Below the pieces are notes generated by a model, which ran no database searches, was not told where the DNA came from, and was given only the letters and a program-made list of their open reading frames with translations. Positions 1-10,282 of a stretch of DNA of 64,000 nucleotides are shown here, in pieces; positions within the stretch are counted from its first letter, which is position 1; the number at the start of each line of letters is the position of its first letter. Source of the stretch: Tretioscincus oriximinensis. Taxonomy: Eukaryota; Chordata; Lepidosauria; Squamata; Gymnophthalmidae. The stretch covers positions 1,738,122 to 1,802,121 of the forward strand of contig JAJVDF010000210.1 of NCBI GenBank assembly GCA_022410635.1, in the 5' to 3' direction. The translations under genes were made by a program, and so were the position numbers.

Positions 1-129
1 TTAAATTTAACTTGTAATATCTGTTCTACTGGAATGGAATATCAATTTCAGAGAAATAGCCGTGTTAGTCTAGCAGAAAGTCCAGCAAAGGAGTTAGCAG
101 CACTTTGAGACTAACTTGAGAAAAGTGGT

Positions 130-659
130 NNNNNNNNNNNNNNNNNNNNNNNNNNNNNNNNNNNNNNNNNNNNNNNNNNNNNNNNNNNNNNNNNNNNNNN
201 NNNNNNNNNNNNNNNNNNNNNNNNNNNNNNNNNNNNNNNNNNNNNNNNNNNNNNNNNNNNNNNNNNNNNNNNNNNNNNNNNNNNNNNNNNNNNNNNNNNN
301 NNNNNNNNNNNNNNNNNNNNNNNNNNNNNNNNNNNNNNNNNNNNNNNNNNNNNNNNNNNNNNNNNNNNNNNNNNNNNNNNNNNNNNNNNNNNNNNNNNNN
401 NNNNNNNNNNNNNNNNNNNNNNNNNNNNNNNNNNNNNNNNNNNNNNNNNNNNNNNNNNNNNNNNNNNNNNNNNNNNNNNNNNNNNNNNNNNNNNNNNNNN
501 NNNNNNNNNNNNNNNNNNNNNNNNNNNNNNNNNNNNNNNNNNNNNNNNNNNNNNNNNNNNNNNNNNNNNNNNNNNNNNNNNNNNNNNNNNNNNNNNNNNN
601 NNNNNNNNNNNNNNNNNNNNNNNNNNNNNNNNNNNNNNNNNNNNNNNNNNNNNNNNNNN
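130..659. other. Assembly gap (530 N)
   Basis: Run of N inside the long foldback element. The gap lies between inverted arms, which probably explains why the assembler failed. True length is unknown. Confidence 0.99.
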
Positions 660-843
660 TGCACCTTGTTGCCCCAGGCACTTTTTTACATAAGAGGATT
701 AGTTCCTGCTATTTACCTGTCTTTTTAAGGAGATTAGTTCCTGCTATTTACCTGCAATTCAACACCTCCCTACAGTTGCATATGCTTTGTCTTCTCCCAT
801 ACACATTTCCCTATAAATACCTGACCCTGACATTAGTCCCTCA

Positions 844-881
844 GCATCTGAAGAAGTAGACCTGTCTACGAAAGCTTATGC
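844..881 (+). ncRNA. Hammerhead-ribozyme-like motif in foldback element
   Basis: In order: stem I strand GCAT (844-847), box CTGAAGA (848-854, fits CUGANGA), one extra A (855), stem II GTAGAC (856-861), a two-base loop and GTCTAC (864-869), box GAAA (870-873), palindrome AGCT (873-876) that could form a stem III between two molecules, T at the cleavage position (877), and ATGC (878-881), which pairs with GCAT. The extra A before stem II and the very short stem III deviate from a classical hammerhead, so activity is uncertain. Hammerheads of this minimal dimeric type are known from Penelope-like retroelements. Confidence 0.5.
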
Positions 882-939
882 CAACCACTTTTCTCAAGTT
901 AGTCTCAAAGTGCTGCTAGCTCCTTTGCTGGAATGGAAT

Positions 940-1605
940 GCTTTTGAATTGAAATAAAAATAAACAGACTTGATCAAAGAGGAAATCAGACCCAAATAGA
1001 TGAGGAGCAATTCTTGCTGCTGGTCCAACTGGGTTATTTAACTAGGGTCCCAGCATAGCTGCAAGCTACGTCAAGCAGACATTATTTCTGAAAAACAATT
1101 TTTCCTCCAGGTTTTCATTTAATATGCAGCTTGCTGAATAACACACACGCACATTTACCTTGTGTTAGAACACATTTTCTATTCATGCAGGATTATGGTA
1201 AATCTGAAGAGCAGAATCCGGTCGGCTGTTCAACTTGAAAGCACATTTTAGCACCATTTAGGATTCTCTGTATCATTTTCTCAATACTGCTAAGTATGGA
1301 AGTTTCAAAATCCACATGAATAGACCAAAGAGAATCCTTCTAGTTGTCTGTCATGCATGGGATGATCTGCCAATGAATCACTGAAATATTTAGGGACTAG
1401 CAGGATTTAAGATGTTGTCAGATAAATCTTACAGAAGGACTTTGGTGGTCCAAGTGGAGGAGGCCTAGGAAAGAATTTGGCAGGTTCTGAGAGGAAGAAT
1501 ATTAGTCCAANGATAGTGCAATTTCCCTTGCTGGGAAATTACATCCCAAACAGACTGGCAAAGTTAAACAACAGTCCCTAATGTTAGAGTCTCCTCTGAT
1601 CTCTT
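940..1605. other. Unassigned spacer
   Basis: AT-rich sequence without a credible ORF, inverted repeat or repeat match that I recognise. It contains one N at 1511. Confidence 0.5.
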
Positions 1606-1853
1606 ACTAAGATATCTGGCAAAGGAGCTAGCAGTACTTTGAGACTAACTTGAGAAAAGTGGGTGGCATAAGCTTTCGTAGACATGTCTACTTCTTCAGA
1701 ATGCCTCTGATGGCATCTGAAGAAGTAGACGTGTCTACGAAAGCTTATACCACCCACTTTTCTCAAGTTAGTCTCAAAGTGCTGCTAGCTCCTTTGCTGG
1801 ACTTTCTACTAGACTAACACGGCTATTTCTCTGTAATTGACTAAGATATCTGG
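1606..1853 (-). mobile_element. Penelope-like foldback element, short form, with target duplication
   Basis: A near-perfect palindrome of about 220 bp. The 14-bp direct repeat ACTAAGATATCTGG flanks it at 1606-1619 and 1840-1853. One end is the complete AGAGAAATAGCCGTG terminus (reading leftward from about 1834); the other stops at the CAAAGGAGC position, as in the copy at 41-927. Each arm carries the hammerhead-like core, in opposite orientation (1675-1705 minus, 1712-1750 plus). Best-preserved copy for defining the ends of the family. Confidence 0.7.
1712..1750 (+). ncRNA. Hammerhead-ribozyme-like motif, second copy
   Basis: GGCAT (1712-1716), CTGAAGA (1717-1723), extra A, stem II GTAGAC/GTCTAC (1725-1730, 1733-1738), GAAA, AGCT, T, then ATACC. 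Stem I has one mismatch because ATGCC has become ATACC. A mirror copy lies on the minus strand at 1675-1705 with an extra T between GGCAT and CTGAAGA. Confidence 0.45.
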
Positions 1854-2021
1854 GTATGTCTGTGTTCCCCATAGGGGAAAAATGGGCATAAAAGCTGCAT
1901 GGCTCTGCACTGGATGCACCTGTTTAACATTAACTCCAAATGGGAAATGCTTTTGCCATGCACCGTTTGCACAGCTACATGGCATCTGAGTAGAGTTCAC
2001 TCAGAAAACCATCACAAGTGC

Positions 2022-2096
2022 AGATTTATTTATTTATACCCTACCCTATACCCANAGCTCTCAAGGTGGCCAGCCAAAGGGCAGCAAACATAGCTT
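2022..2096 (-). mobile_element. L2-like LINE 3' tail fragment
   Basis: TTATTTATTTATACCC followed by a degenerate AGCTCTCAAGGTGGCCAGCC segment is the reverse complement of the tail that ends intact L2-like copies here (for example 29866-30215). Confidence 0.5.
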
Positions 2097-2127
2097 TTGT
2101 TGCTTTCTCCACAACAGATGCCCTTTA

Positions 2128-2720
2128 AACATAAGAACATATGAATAGCCATACTGGATCAGGCCACAGCCCATCTAGTCTAGCATTCTGTCTCACACAG
2201 AGGCCCACCAGATGCATCTGGGCAGTCTGAACAAAGGAAAGCTAAATATGCACCTGTTCATGACACCCCAAATGGTATTTCAGGAGTTATGCCTGCTGTT
2301 CCATCCTGGAGGCAACATCCAGACATCCATCCTAGTACTCATTTATACCCTTGGTGTCCTTGTGTTGTGTGATTGAGAAAACATTTTTTCTCTATTCACC
2401 CTATCCATCCCATGCATGATTTTGTACACTTCAATCAGATCACCTCTCAAATGTCGCCTTTCAAGGCTTAAGAGGTCCAAAGGTTTCAGCCTGACTTCGT
2501 AAGGGAGGTGCTCCAGACTCTTGATCATTGTTGTTGCCCTTTTCTGCACCTTCTCCAGTTCTACAATATCCCTCGAGATGTGGTGACCAGAACTGAACAC
2601 AGTACTCCAAATGTGGCCTCACCACAGATTTATAAAGAAGCAAAACAATATTTGCTTACTTGTTTTCGATTCCTTTCCTAAGTATCCCCAACATGGAATT
2701 TGCCTTTTTTGCTGCTGAAG
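2128..2720 (-). mobile_element. CR1 LINE 3' end with RT C-terminus remnant
   Basis: The minus strand encodes in broken frames the end of CR1 ORF2: a segment with VVRPHLEYCVQFWSPH (about 2643-2600), then LEKVQKRATTMIKSLEHLPY and LLSLERRHLRGDLIEVYKIM (2560-2400). The untranslated 3' end follows, finishing leftward in ACATAAGAACATA. The frame shifts between the two segments and the end is degraded, so this is a dead 5'-truncated copy. The same 3' end recurs at 6192, 33886, 42876 and 45885. Confidence 0.85.
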
Positions 2721-3128
2721 TAGGTGGGCCTGAGAGAGTTCTCAAAATGCAATTCATATTAACCCTGCATTGGCAACAGTTTGTTGTGTGCCCCGATCAG
2801 ACAGCATCAACCATCCAATCGGTAGACAGTTCTTGGTACAAGGGAGATTTAAATGNATCTCCTTCTATTGTTGCTGGTTTTTGACAGTAGTGTTACATTT
2901 CCCCACTGCTGCTGCCTGATAACCTCCAGTTTCAGATGTACCACTGGCTAAAGATTTTGGGATAGTTCAGAGCTGATTCGCCAATAGTAACTGTTGATCA
3001 GAACAACAGGTCCATTTATTTGAACTGTGACTATGTTGCCTGTTGGTCTGCTATCTGGTTCAAACAGATGTGGTCAGTTTCATGGCTGTTCTTTTTCTAT
3101 CTCTCCACAGTTGCCGCACTAAAGTGCT
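2721..3128. other. Unassigned spacer
   Basis: No repeat or coding signal that I can name. Confidence 0.4.
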
Positions 3129-3347
3129 AGCTCTGGTAGGCTGATCAGATGACCCATTTTGGCGGGGTTTGAAAACCCGTTTTTGGGGTGCCTCTCAGTT
3201 TTTTCTGAGGAACAAAAAAAAATTTGAAAAAAAATCTTCTTTTGAAAAATATTTCCTCAGAAAAAACTGGGAGGCACCCCAAAACCGGGTTTTCAATTCC
3301 GCCCCCCTCCCCCCGAAAAAGGGGCCATCTGGTCAGCCTAGCTCTGG
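3129..3347. mobile_element. hAT-like foldback MITE
   Basis: Inverted arms meet near 3235. The outer ends are TAGGCTGATC (from 3137) and GGTCAGCCTA (to 3340), with interior GGTTTTCAAxxCC and TTTTTTCTGAGG segments mirrored. The 7-bp repeat GCTCTGG abuts both ends. A second copy at 24914-25118 has a perfect 8-bp duplication, the size typical of hAT transposons. No coding capacity. Confidence 0.65.
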
Positions 3348-3732
3348 GTAGAACTATAAAGCATCAGCTTCCTGTTTTCAACATTTCTTGTCGCTATCCT
3401 CTGTTGTTTACTGGATTGTTGCTAGTTAATATCCTGGCATTTATGTCTAATTGCCTTGCAATGAACTTTTCAGTGTATTGTTCTGAGATGGATATTATGA
3501 ATAATTGCAGCCTCTAACGAAGTATTTTTATTCTGCTATTTTAAAAATTTCACAGCTCAATTTCTAAGTATATGTTTTAAAACATTTTGGAAAAGAAAAT
3601 GAGTTTCTTCAGATACCATACACACACACACATATATATGAGAGAGAATCTGCTTTGTGGAGCTTCTTGATTTAAAATGGGACAAGAAAAGCAAGTTACC
3701 CTTACAAATTGCATTCACCCTTTGNAAGTATC
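3348..3732. other. Unassigned spacer with CA/TA microsatellite
   Basis: Unique-looking sequence; a short (CA)n(TA)n run lies at about 3619-3640. Confidence 0.4.
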
Positions 3733-3734
3733 CT

Positions 3735-3897
3735 ATTTATTTATTTAATTTACATTTATATTCCACCCTATTCCAAAGGTCTCACAGCATATTACAATAG
3801 AAAATGATAAATATTTATTTATTTATTTATTTGTACTTATAGCCCACCCTATATCCAAAGGTCTCAGAGCAGTCAACCAAAGGTTTACGGTTATCAA
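3735..3897 (-). mobile_element. Two L2-like LINE 3' tail fragments
   Basis: Two adjacent minus-strand tails (about 3735-3795 and 3812-3897), each a TTTATTTATTT run followed by a CACCCTAT...CAAAGGTCTCA segment. They may be two insertions or a duplication. Confidence 0.5.
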
Positions 3898-4565
3898 AAC
3901 TACATCCATGCTAACACCATCTAAACTGGATTATGTAACAGCACATTTGGGTGTTGATTAGATTCATGTGATCATGGGCAAGGCACTATGCACTAGTGTT
4001 CCCATTTCACCTCTAATTCATATTTATAAGCAGAAAACATACTTGCACCTCATATGTTTATTTTTCTACAACCTTTGTTTGGTTTCTTCATTTTTCTCTT
4101 TTAAACTGGTAATGAAGGAGAGTCGAGTACTTCAACCAATTCAGATTCTGTACNTACTCATATCTGTTTGTCTGAAGCAGGGGGAAGAACAAGACAACTA
4201 ATAGGAATAATAAATCAAATGTTTGTTTTACCCTTTAACCATTCGGTGAAATAAAATGAACAGGGTGATCTGGGGGCACCTCTACCTACTACTTTTACTA
4301 CTTTTTAGCTTTCATTTCCCGACAAATGGATTCTCAGGAGAGCTGTGAATGTGTGTGTACACATTTTGTAAATCAGGAAAAGAAATATGTGCAAATGGAA
4401 ATTCATACCTACAGGATAGAACTCTTGAAAAAAATGTTCTAAACCCAGTGAAACATCTTTTTAAATAAATGCAGAGTCTTCCACGCACAACTGAGCTTTA
4501 GGGTGTGATCAGACAAGGCTGTTTTAAGTCATCACTTTAAGAAAAAGCATCCCAGTCCCAAATGT
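3898..4565. other. Unassigned spacer
   Basis: AT-rich; no recognised repeat or coding frame. Confidence 0.4.
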
Positions 4566-4592
4566 GCACACACACACACACACACACACACA
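4566..4592. repeat. (CA)n microsatellite
   Basis: About 13 uninterrupted CA units. Confidence 0.95.
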
Positions 4593-4739
4593 AACCCATA
4601 CAAATATTTATCACATTGCAGTCGATATTCAGTTGCCATTAATGGGCTACTCAGTGGGAAATCTTGCTTCTTTGCACATGTAGTTCCTTGACCAGTCCAT
4701 TCTTTTAAGAAGATGTCTTTAGAACTATAAAATACTGTA

Positions 4740-4925
4740 TGCTGTATAGGAAACTGAATAGGAAACTGAATGTAGGAAATACCAACAGTCATGTACATGA
4801 GACTGAGGGGATTAACCAGGTCCACAATCACATGACAGACTATATAAAGTCCGACCATAGCATTTGTCCCCTACCTTCCGAAGATGTAAACTTGTCTACA
4901 AAGGATTATGTAGTTCAACAACCAG
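4740..4925 (+). mobile_element. Degraded Penelope-like element fragment
   Basis: A TATATAAAG-containing segment is followed by CCGAAGATGTAAACTTGTCTAC and AAAGGATTATG, a decayed form of the hammerhead-like core at 844-881. There is also a short tandem duplication, AGGAAACTGAAT, at about 4747-4770. Confidence 0.35.
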
Positions 4926-5525
4926 TCCTTGCCCTGCATACATAACAGTAATGTGCTTTCCATCATAATGATTGACATTTCCTTGTTTTAAATAAGCTGA
5001 ACTTTGTAGACTCCTTTTTCCTCCATTCATTCAGTGATTTCTTTTTTTCCCGGTAGGTTAAAAGTGTAATCACTTATTTACAGAAAACAGTTGGCATTTA
5101 GTCATTGTCTCTTACAGATAATTTTGTGGCTTTATCAGGCTTTCTGGGAGACAGAAAAATTCAGCCAGCCATCATATGTCTTGCTCTATCCAGAAACAAG
5201 AAAATGCCATTTGTCTTATCTTTATCTCCATTGTTGTTTCCAGTGAAGAGCTGACTAAACCCTTTTGCATATGACTGCAAATGTCCATCAATCTCCATAA
5301 AGTAAAAGCCTTTCTAAACCATGTAACTTTCTTTCTTTTTTCAATATAATGCCCTNTTTTCTTTTTTCCCTCACTCTCCATTTTTCCAAGGAATTGCAAA
5401 AAGAAAAAGAAAATAAATTATTGCACTGGAAAGTGTCTTAATAGTTTCAAGGTATGTTCCCTTCTTTAATGACACAGATGATTGGAAAAGGCTGCTTTGT
5501 TGGGTTTTGTAGCAAATTATTGTCA
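4926..5525. other. Unassigned spacer
   Basis: No recognised element. Includes a pyrimidine-rich patch at 5330-5370. Confidence 0.4.
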
Positions 5526-6140
5526 TGAACATAAGAACATAAGGGAAAATCTGCTGGATCAGGGCATGTCCTGCATGTCCAGTATCCTGTCACACAGTGA
5601 CCCACTAAGTTGCTTGTAGAAATTCTTAAGCAGAAGACAAAGAAGAAGTCTCCTGTTTGTGACTCCGTGCAATTGGTCTTTAGAGGAATCCAACCTGGGA
5701 CAGTAGCCATTGATGCTCTTGGTTTCCATCACTGTGGCTGCCTCCACACAGAGGCTTATAGCCTTGGATATCAGGCTATTATGGATTAAAAGCCATTCCA
5801 GCCCCCAGCCCCACTCCGCATTGCTGCTGCCATGGCAACCCTGATTTACTGCTTGAAGCAAGGCCTCGCGTGACTTAGGGCGAGATCTCGCTCCAGCAGC
5901 AGGATGTCCCCCATGCCATGGGAGTCACTTCCAGAAGCCCTCTGCTACTGAATTAGACTTTTTCTGTGATCAGAAACTGCAGAGAATGTGGCTATTTCAG
6001 TACCATGAGTGCTGGCAGCCAGCAACCTAATATGGCAAAGCTGCCTCTGGAGCTCTCCGATGCCAGTATGTTTTGACTGTGTGGATACAGCTTTTGTCTA
6101 ATTCTTTCTTAAAGCTATCCAGCATGGTGGCAAATACAGA
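5526..6140 (-). mobile_element. CR1 LINE 3' end, broken in two
   Basis: 5526-5770 begins with the CR1 terminus GAACATAAGAACATAAG and diverged 3' untranslated sequence. About 6078-6135 carries the CTAATTCTTTCTTAAAGCTATCCAG segment that should lie further upstream in the same element. The intervening 300 bases are GC-richer and unidentified, so an insertion or rearrangement separates the halves. Confidence 0.6.
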
Positions 6141-6191
6141 GATCAATGAAACTGCTTGGTAAGAAAACACTCCTCCTACTTCATTGTAACT

Positions 6192-6562
6192 CATAAGAGA
6201 ACATAAGAAGAGCCCTGCTGAATTGAGCCATAGGCCATCTAGTCCAGCATTCTGTCTGACACAGTGGCCTACCAATGGATGCTCTCAAGAAGAAGAAGGC
6301 AAAAACCTCACCTGCTTTCAACTCCCTGCAAATTCAGGAATACTTCTTGTTGCTCCATCCCAGAGGCAGTATCAAAAGATCCATCCTATTTATACCCTTG
6401 GCATCCATGAACTTGTCTAATCCTGTCTTAAAGCTATCCAGGTTGCTAGCTACAACCACCTCTTCCGGAAGTAAATTCCACAAACCAATGACCCTTTGGG
6501 TAAAAAAAAAAAATACTTTCCCTTATGTGACCTAATTCTTCTTCCTATTAGTTTCACCTCAC
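6192..6562 (-). mobile_element. CR1 LINE 3' end
   Basis: The reverse complement of the CR1 3' untranslated region, starting ACATAAGAAGAGCCC, with the TCTAGTCCAGCATTCTGTCT and CTTGTCTAATCCTGTCTTAAAG segments. It holds an A-run at 6502-6513 in the region homologous to 46200. Confidence 0.8.
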
Positions 6563-6930
6563 AAAAGTATAATGTTCTTGTAAAAATCTTATATTTAAAT
6601 CTCATATAAATAAATTTAAAAACTCCAATCTGCATCTCACCTGCTATTAAAGGACAAAAATGGCTGGTTTTGTTCAGGCTTCACTTAATGGCCAGCCCAT
6701 TTGCACAGCTACTGAAAATAATTCATTAGAAGGGTCCATTTGATCAAACAAAGATTCAACATTAAGGTCCCTGGACCAGTGTGTGTGCAGCTCACGTGAA
6801 ACATGAGGGGGGGGGGGCATATGAAGGTTCTAAAGACAGCATAAAGATGGGCTGTCCTGCACCAATGACATGCTTCAGCCTTAAACAAGCTGTGTGATGT
6901 GGACCACAGTGAATAAGAAGACACTAAATC
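6563..6930. other. Unassigned spacer with G-run
   Basis: No element recognised; a G homopolymer lies at about 6810-6820. Confidence 0.4.
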
Positions 6931-7351
6931 TTGGGCTGTGTGCAAATCATGATGTAAAAACCAGAATAAAGTTATATTCTGGAATATAGCAATCGCGTGT
7001 CTGTGCACACGAAAAGTCTATATTCTGTGGCAAATGCCTCACAACACTCCTNGATCTTGTCGCATGCAGCCCAAAGCTTCTTTTTTTTTTTTAACTTGCA
7101 GCAGCCTATGGAAACAATTGCTGCGTTGTCAGCTGTTTCATCCTCCCGCCTCAAATTTGTGCACACGCCTACATGCCGCCACAGACGCGAGAGGACGGGG
7201 GCTCTCTGGAATGATGCCTGAATATCCCAGCAATAGTTTATTCCAGGATAAGTGGCATTTACTGCGGGATGACTCCTCAACGACGCTTAACCCGTATGAT
7301 GTAGTCTTCCTCGTCTCGCTCCGATCAGGGNAGAAATATGCTGTGTNAACT
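6931..7351. mobile_element. Harbinger-like MITE, TTCCGGAA family
   Basis: The left end GGCTGTGTGC is followed by TATATTCTGGAATATAGC and GTGTCTGTGCACACG, as in copies at 11396, 12908, 20628, 35852 and 61073. The right end is degraded and contains two N's. No coding capacity. Confidence 0.55.
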
Positions 7352-7485
7352 TGGTAAACTTCTAAATTCCAAATTATCATATAATCTATTCCAAACCTTT
7401 ATCTGCCTTTGACTTCCTATAAATGGGTCTTACAGGAATCCTGCCATTTTTCTCACCTAGTTCCTCCCCATACCANATTTACNTG

Positions 7486-7622
7486 TCCTTTGGCGTCTCC
7501 TACACACAGTGTCCTATAAAATCTGCTCCTGACATTGATCCTCTAGCATCTAAAGAAGTAGACATGTCTACCTACCTTTAGCCTGTTAGACTCCAAGTGC
7601 TACAACCCCCCTTGTTGGTGGT
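7486..7622 (+). mobile_element. Penelope-like element fragment with decayed hammerhead-like core
   Basis: CCTATAAAATCTGCTCCTGACATT matches the internal segment at 812-835 with small changes. AGCATCTAAAGAAGTAGAC and TGTCTACC follow, where the CTGAAGA and GAAA boxes are lost, and then TTAGACTCCAAGTGCTAC. Confidence 0.5.
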
Positions 7623-9284
7623 AGCTAGGCTTCAGCTGTAGTAGCCATTCAAGTCCACACACACAATGAATTTAATCCTTTTTGCACTGAACTGGATGGG
7701 ACATTTAATATCTGGACTCACAATTAGAGTAAACCTACATGCATGTGAAGATTTATGAACTGCTGGGGACCTGTGAGAAANGAAAATGCCAGTCCGTCCA
7801 TGTTCATCTTCCAGGTGTACAAAAGGTACCATCTACTGGGCACTGTAAAAACAGGCTGCTCAATTTGATATCTTTTACGAGTTTCAACAAGCTGAGGATG
7901 GAAGTGGTCTTTCCCACTTGCTCCTTATAGAAGCAGCCCTAGTCCTGTTTAATATGAGGACTGCTTGCCCACTGAGCTGTACTTTGTCTCTAATTCACAA
8001 ATATTTATCAGCTGATGATACTAACCTTGTTGGGGGAAATTAAAAGATTTTTCATTTCATTTAAACTAGATTTAGGGACTTTCTACATTTTATTTGCTTT
8101 CTCTGAGCCGATGAGTGTGTCTGGATTAGTGAGGACTGCTGATTCAGACCATGGCAATGGTAAAGCATGGTCTGCAACATGCCCATTGGGTCACACCAGC
8201 GTTCACACTGGACCCAAAGTGCACGCAAACTTCAGGGGTAATCTATGAAGGCTTTAAAGGGCTAAGAACAAATGTTCATAATGTCCAGAATCCCTGAGGA
8301 ACTCATTTCATGGTGTGTTTTGGTGCCCCATCAAAACTGGTTTCTTGGCCTGAAAAATGGCAGTCTGTCTTCTGCTCTCCTACTTAATCTGGAATGGTCC
8401 AAGCTGGTATACTGGTAGACCCTCAGTAATCCAGATCAGCCTCCTCCCACACCTCCCCTTATTCCTCACTAATGGGCAGGATGCTACACATATTTCAACA
8501 AGTACTGAAATGTCCTAAGAAGATTGTTGCTGTTCATCAACTTCATGGTAAATTTGTAGAGAGGACCCTCTCGTCATTTGCAGTCTGGGGCTCTGAAATT
8601 GTCCTTCTCAGACTCTGCTAGTCAGTCAAGCACCAGTGTATATAAAGCTCAAAGTTAGAATCGTTAACTCACTAAGCAAAATAAAAATGAAGGTGGGTGG
8701 GTTGACAAATTAATATTGGATATTATCCAATTAAAACCAGAGCCAAGGCATGTGAAAATACTGACTCACAGAAATGATTATAGGTTTCATTGACCAACCC
8801 CAGTTCGTGGCACTGGCATATTAGCCAAAGTGCATTTATTACAGCTTTTTATCCAACCTTTGCAACTTTGATTTAAAGTCATGCATTCTAATATGTTTTG
8901 ACAAGTAAATTGCTCGCCTTTTTTCTTTGATAGCCAACCATATAAATAATGCATGCATAGTAATAGTGCAAGCAATAATGTAAAAGTCAAGTAATGCCAC
9001 ACGCACAGAATATTAATGACGGAGGTGCCTTATCCGTTTCAAAGTGGAAGGAGGCCTGGGAGATGAGGGGTGCCTCAACCTTGCCTACATGAAGTGGACA
9101 TTGGCGACCACTGTAAGTAAATGTGATGCTGCACTGTGAATAGATACAGTAGCTCAACAATATCTTAACACTATTCCTCTGTTGCTTTTGTAATCTTCAT
9201 CTATACCAGTTGACCTACTCTCATTGTGAGATTGCAAAGTTAATATGTCAACATTAAAAAAAAAAAATTCATTTGGTGACTTAG
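7623..9284. other. Unassigned spacer
   Basis: About 1.6 kb without a repeat I can name and without a coding frame of interest; short frames are not supported by any recognised motif. Confidence 0.4.
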
Positions 9285-9467
9285 TCCCTGTCCACATGGA
9301 GCCTTATTATGGTTAACCTCTCAGAACAGTGCTTGCCCATCCATATGTCAGTTTAGTCTACAGCAGGCTCCATTCGGGGNCTGCCATAGCCTACACTAGC
9401 ATGTGGATGACAGACTCCTATTCCGAGGTATAGCACAGGTTAAGGCTCCGTGTGGACAGGGCCTTAG
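9280..9467. mobile_element. Harbinger-like MITE, CCCTGTCC family
   Basis: The inverted ends CCCTGTCCACATGGAGCCTTA (9286) and the mirror ending at 9461 flank a mirrored interior with CCATTCGGGG near the centre. TTA stands immediately outside both ends, a 3-bp target site compatible with PIF/Harbinger elements. Related copies lie at 23188, 28370 and 40694. Confidence 0.6.
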
Positions 9468-9529
9468 ACACATGATATTTAGGGAGATGCAAGCAACATC
9501 ATCTTCCATCCACCCCAAGAGATCATGCA

Positions 9530-9800
9530 CATTCAGCAATCCACTCGCTAAAAAGGTTCAGTGATGCAGAACTTTCTGCCACCTCATTTTGTGCGATTCA
9601 ACAGCGGGCATTTTGTAAGATCTGAAAGAAAGCTTTGTGGAGACATTCAGCAATGAGGACAAAGCAAATCCATTGGCTCGCAGAGAATGCTTGGGAATTG
9701 TAGAAAAACACACTGAGAATGCTGGGAATTGTAGTAAAGCAAGTGTGGGGCTCATCATGCGATGAGATCGATAGGCAATGTGGAAGCTTTAAGGATAGGA
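9530..9800 (+). mobile_element. Interspersed repeat related to the 51.9/55.5 kb pair
   Basis: Shares AATCCACTCGCTAAAAAGG-like and GCAGAGAATGCTTGG...AATTGTAG segments with 28126, 36738 and 55480. It holds an internal duplication of the GAATGCT..GGGAATTGTAG motif. Probably a non-autonomous DNA transposon. Confidence 0.45.
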
Positions 9801-10035
9801 GGGGCAAAGTATAAGATGGGGAAGGGACCTTTCTGCACAAAGACTAACATGGCTAATTCTCTGATATTTTTATCTCTGTGTGTGTGTTTAACAAGGACAG
9901 CATATAAACTTCATAACAACTTCTTGATGAGGCAAAGTCTATGAGTTATATAAATATCTATTCAATATGGCACCACTGCAGTATGTATATTCATTTTAAG
10001 CCAAAATGTGACTTCACAGCAAGTACTTTAGGGTC

Positions 10036-10282
10036 ATGTGAGCCAGTTGTGGTCCTGTGGTTAGAGTGTCAATCTCTTATCTGGTGGCCTCTAAGTTTGC
10101 ATTCCTCCATAAAGCTAGTTGGGTGAGCATGGGCTAATTACAGTTCTCTCAGCCCAGCCTACTTCACAAGGTGCCTGTTGTGAAGAGAAAAATAGAAGGT
10201 TATGTAAAGTGTTTTGATTCCCTTTGGGTCGAGGAAAACGGGGTGTAAAAACCAACTCTTTTTCTTCCTCATTCTTAGCTCT
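10036..10282 (+). mobile_element. Sauria-type tRNA-derived SINE
   Basis: The tRNA-like head includes GTGGTTAGAGTGTCAATCTC. The central region carries CAGTTCTCTCAGCCCAGCC and CCTGTTGTGAAGAGAAAAA. The tail resembles a Bov-B LINE 3' end (GGGGTGTAAAAACCAACTC) and finishes in CTTTTTCTTCCTC. Such SINEs are transcribed by RNA polymerase III and moved by a partner LINE. Diverged copy. Confidence 0.85.

Larger units (their letters stand above)
41..927 (+). mobile_element. Penelope-like foldback element, long form, interrupted by gap
   Basis: The left arm begins near 49 with AGAGAAATAGCCGTGTTAG and runs to the gap. The right arm (about 843-927) is the reverse complement of that arm, lacks its outer end and stops at CTCCTTTG. 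Between gap and right arm lies internal sequence (660-843) with a short tandem duplication (TTAGTTCCTGCTATTTACCTG, twice) and a TATAAATA box. The direct repeat CTGGAATGGAAT flanks the element at 29-40 and 928-939, a likely 12-bp target duplication. A hammerhead-like core sits at 844-881. The same arms recur at 1620, 21093, 32189 and 53012. Family assignment to Penelope-like elements is inference from the hammerhead motif, the variable target duplication and the inverted terminal-repeat layout. Confidence 0.6.

Noticed and set aside
65..859. Long frames spanning 65-859
   Set aside because: They are made of the N gap translated as unknown residues; no real coding evidence.
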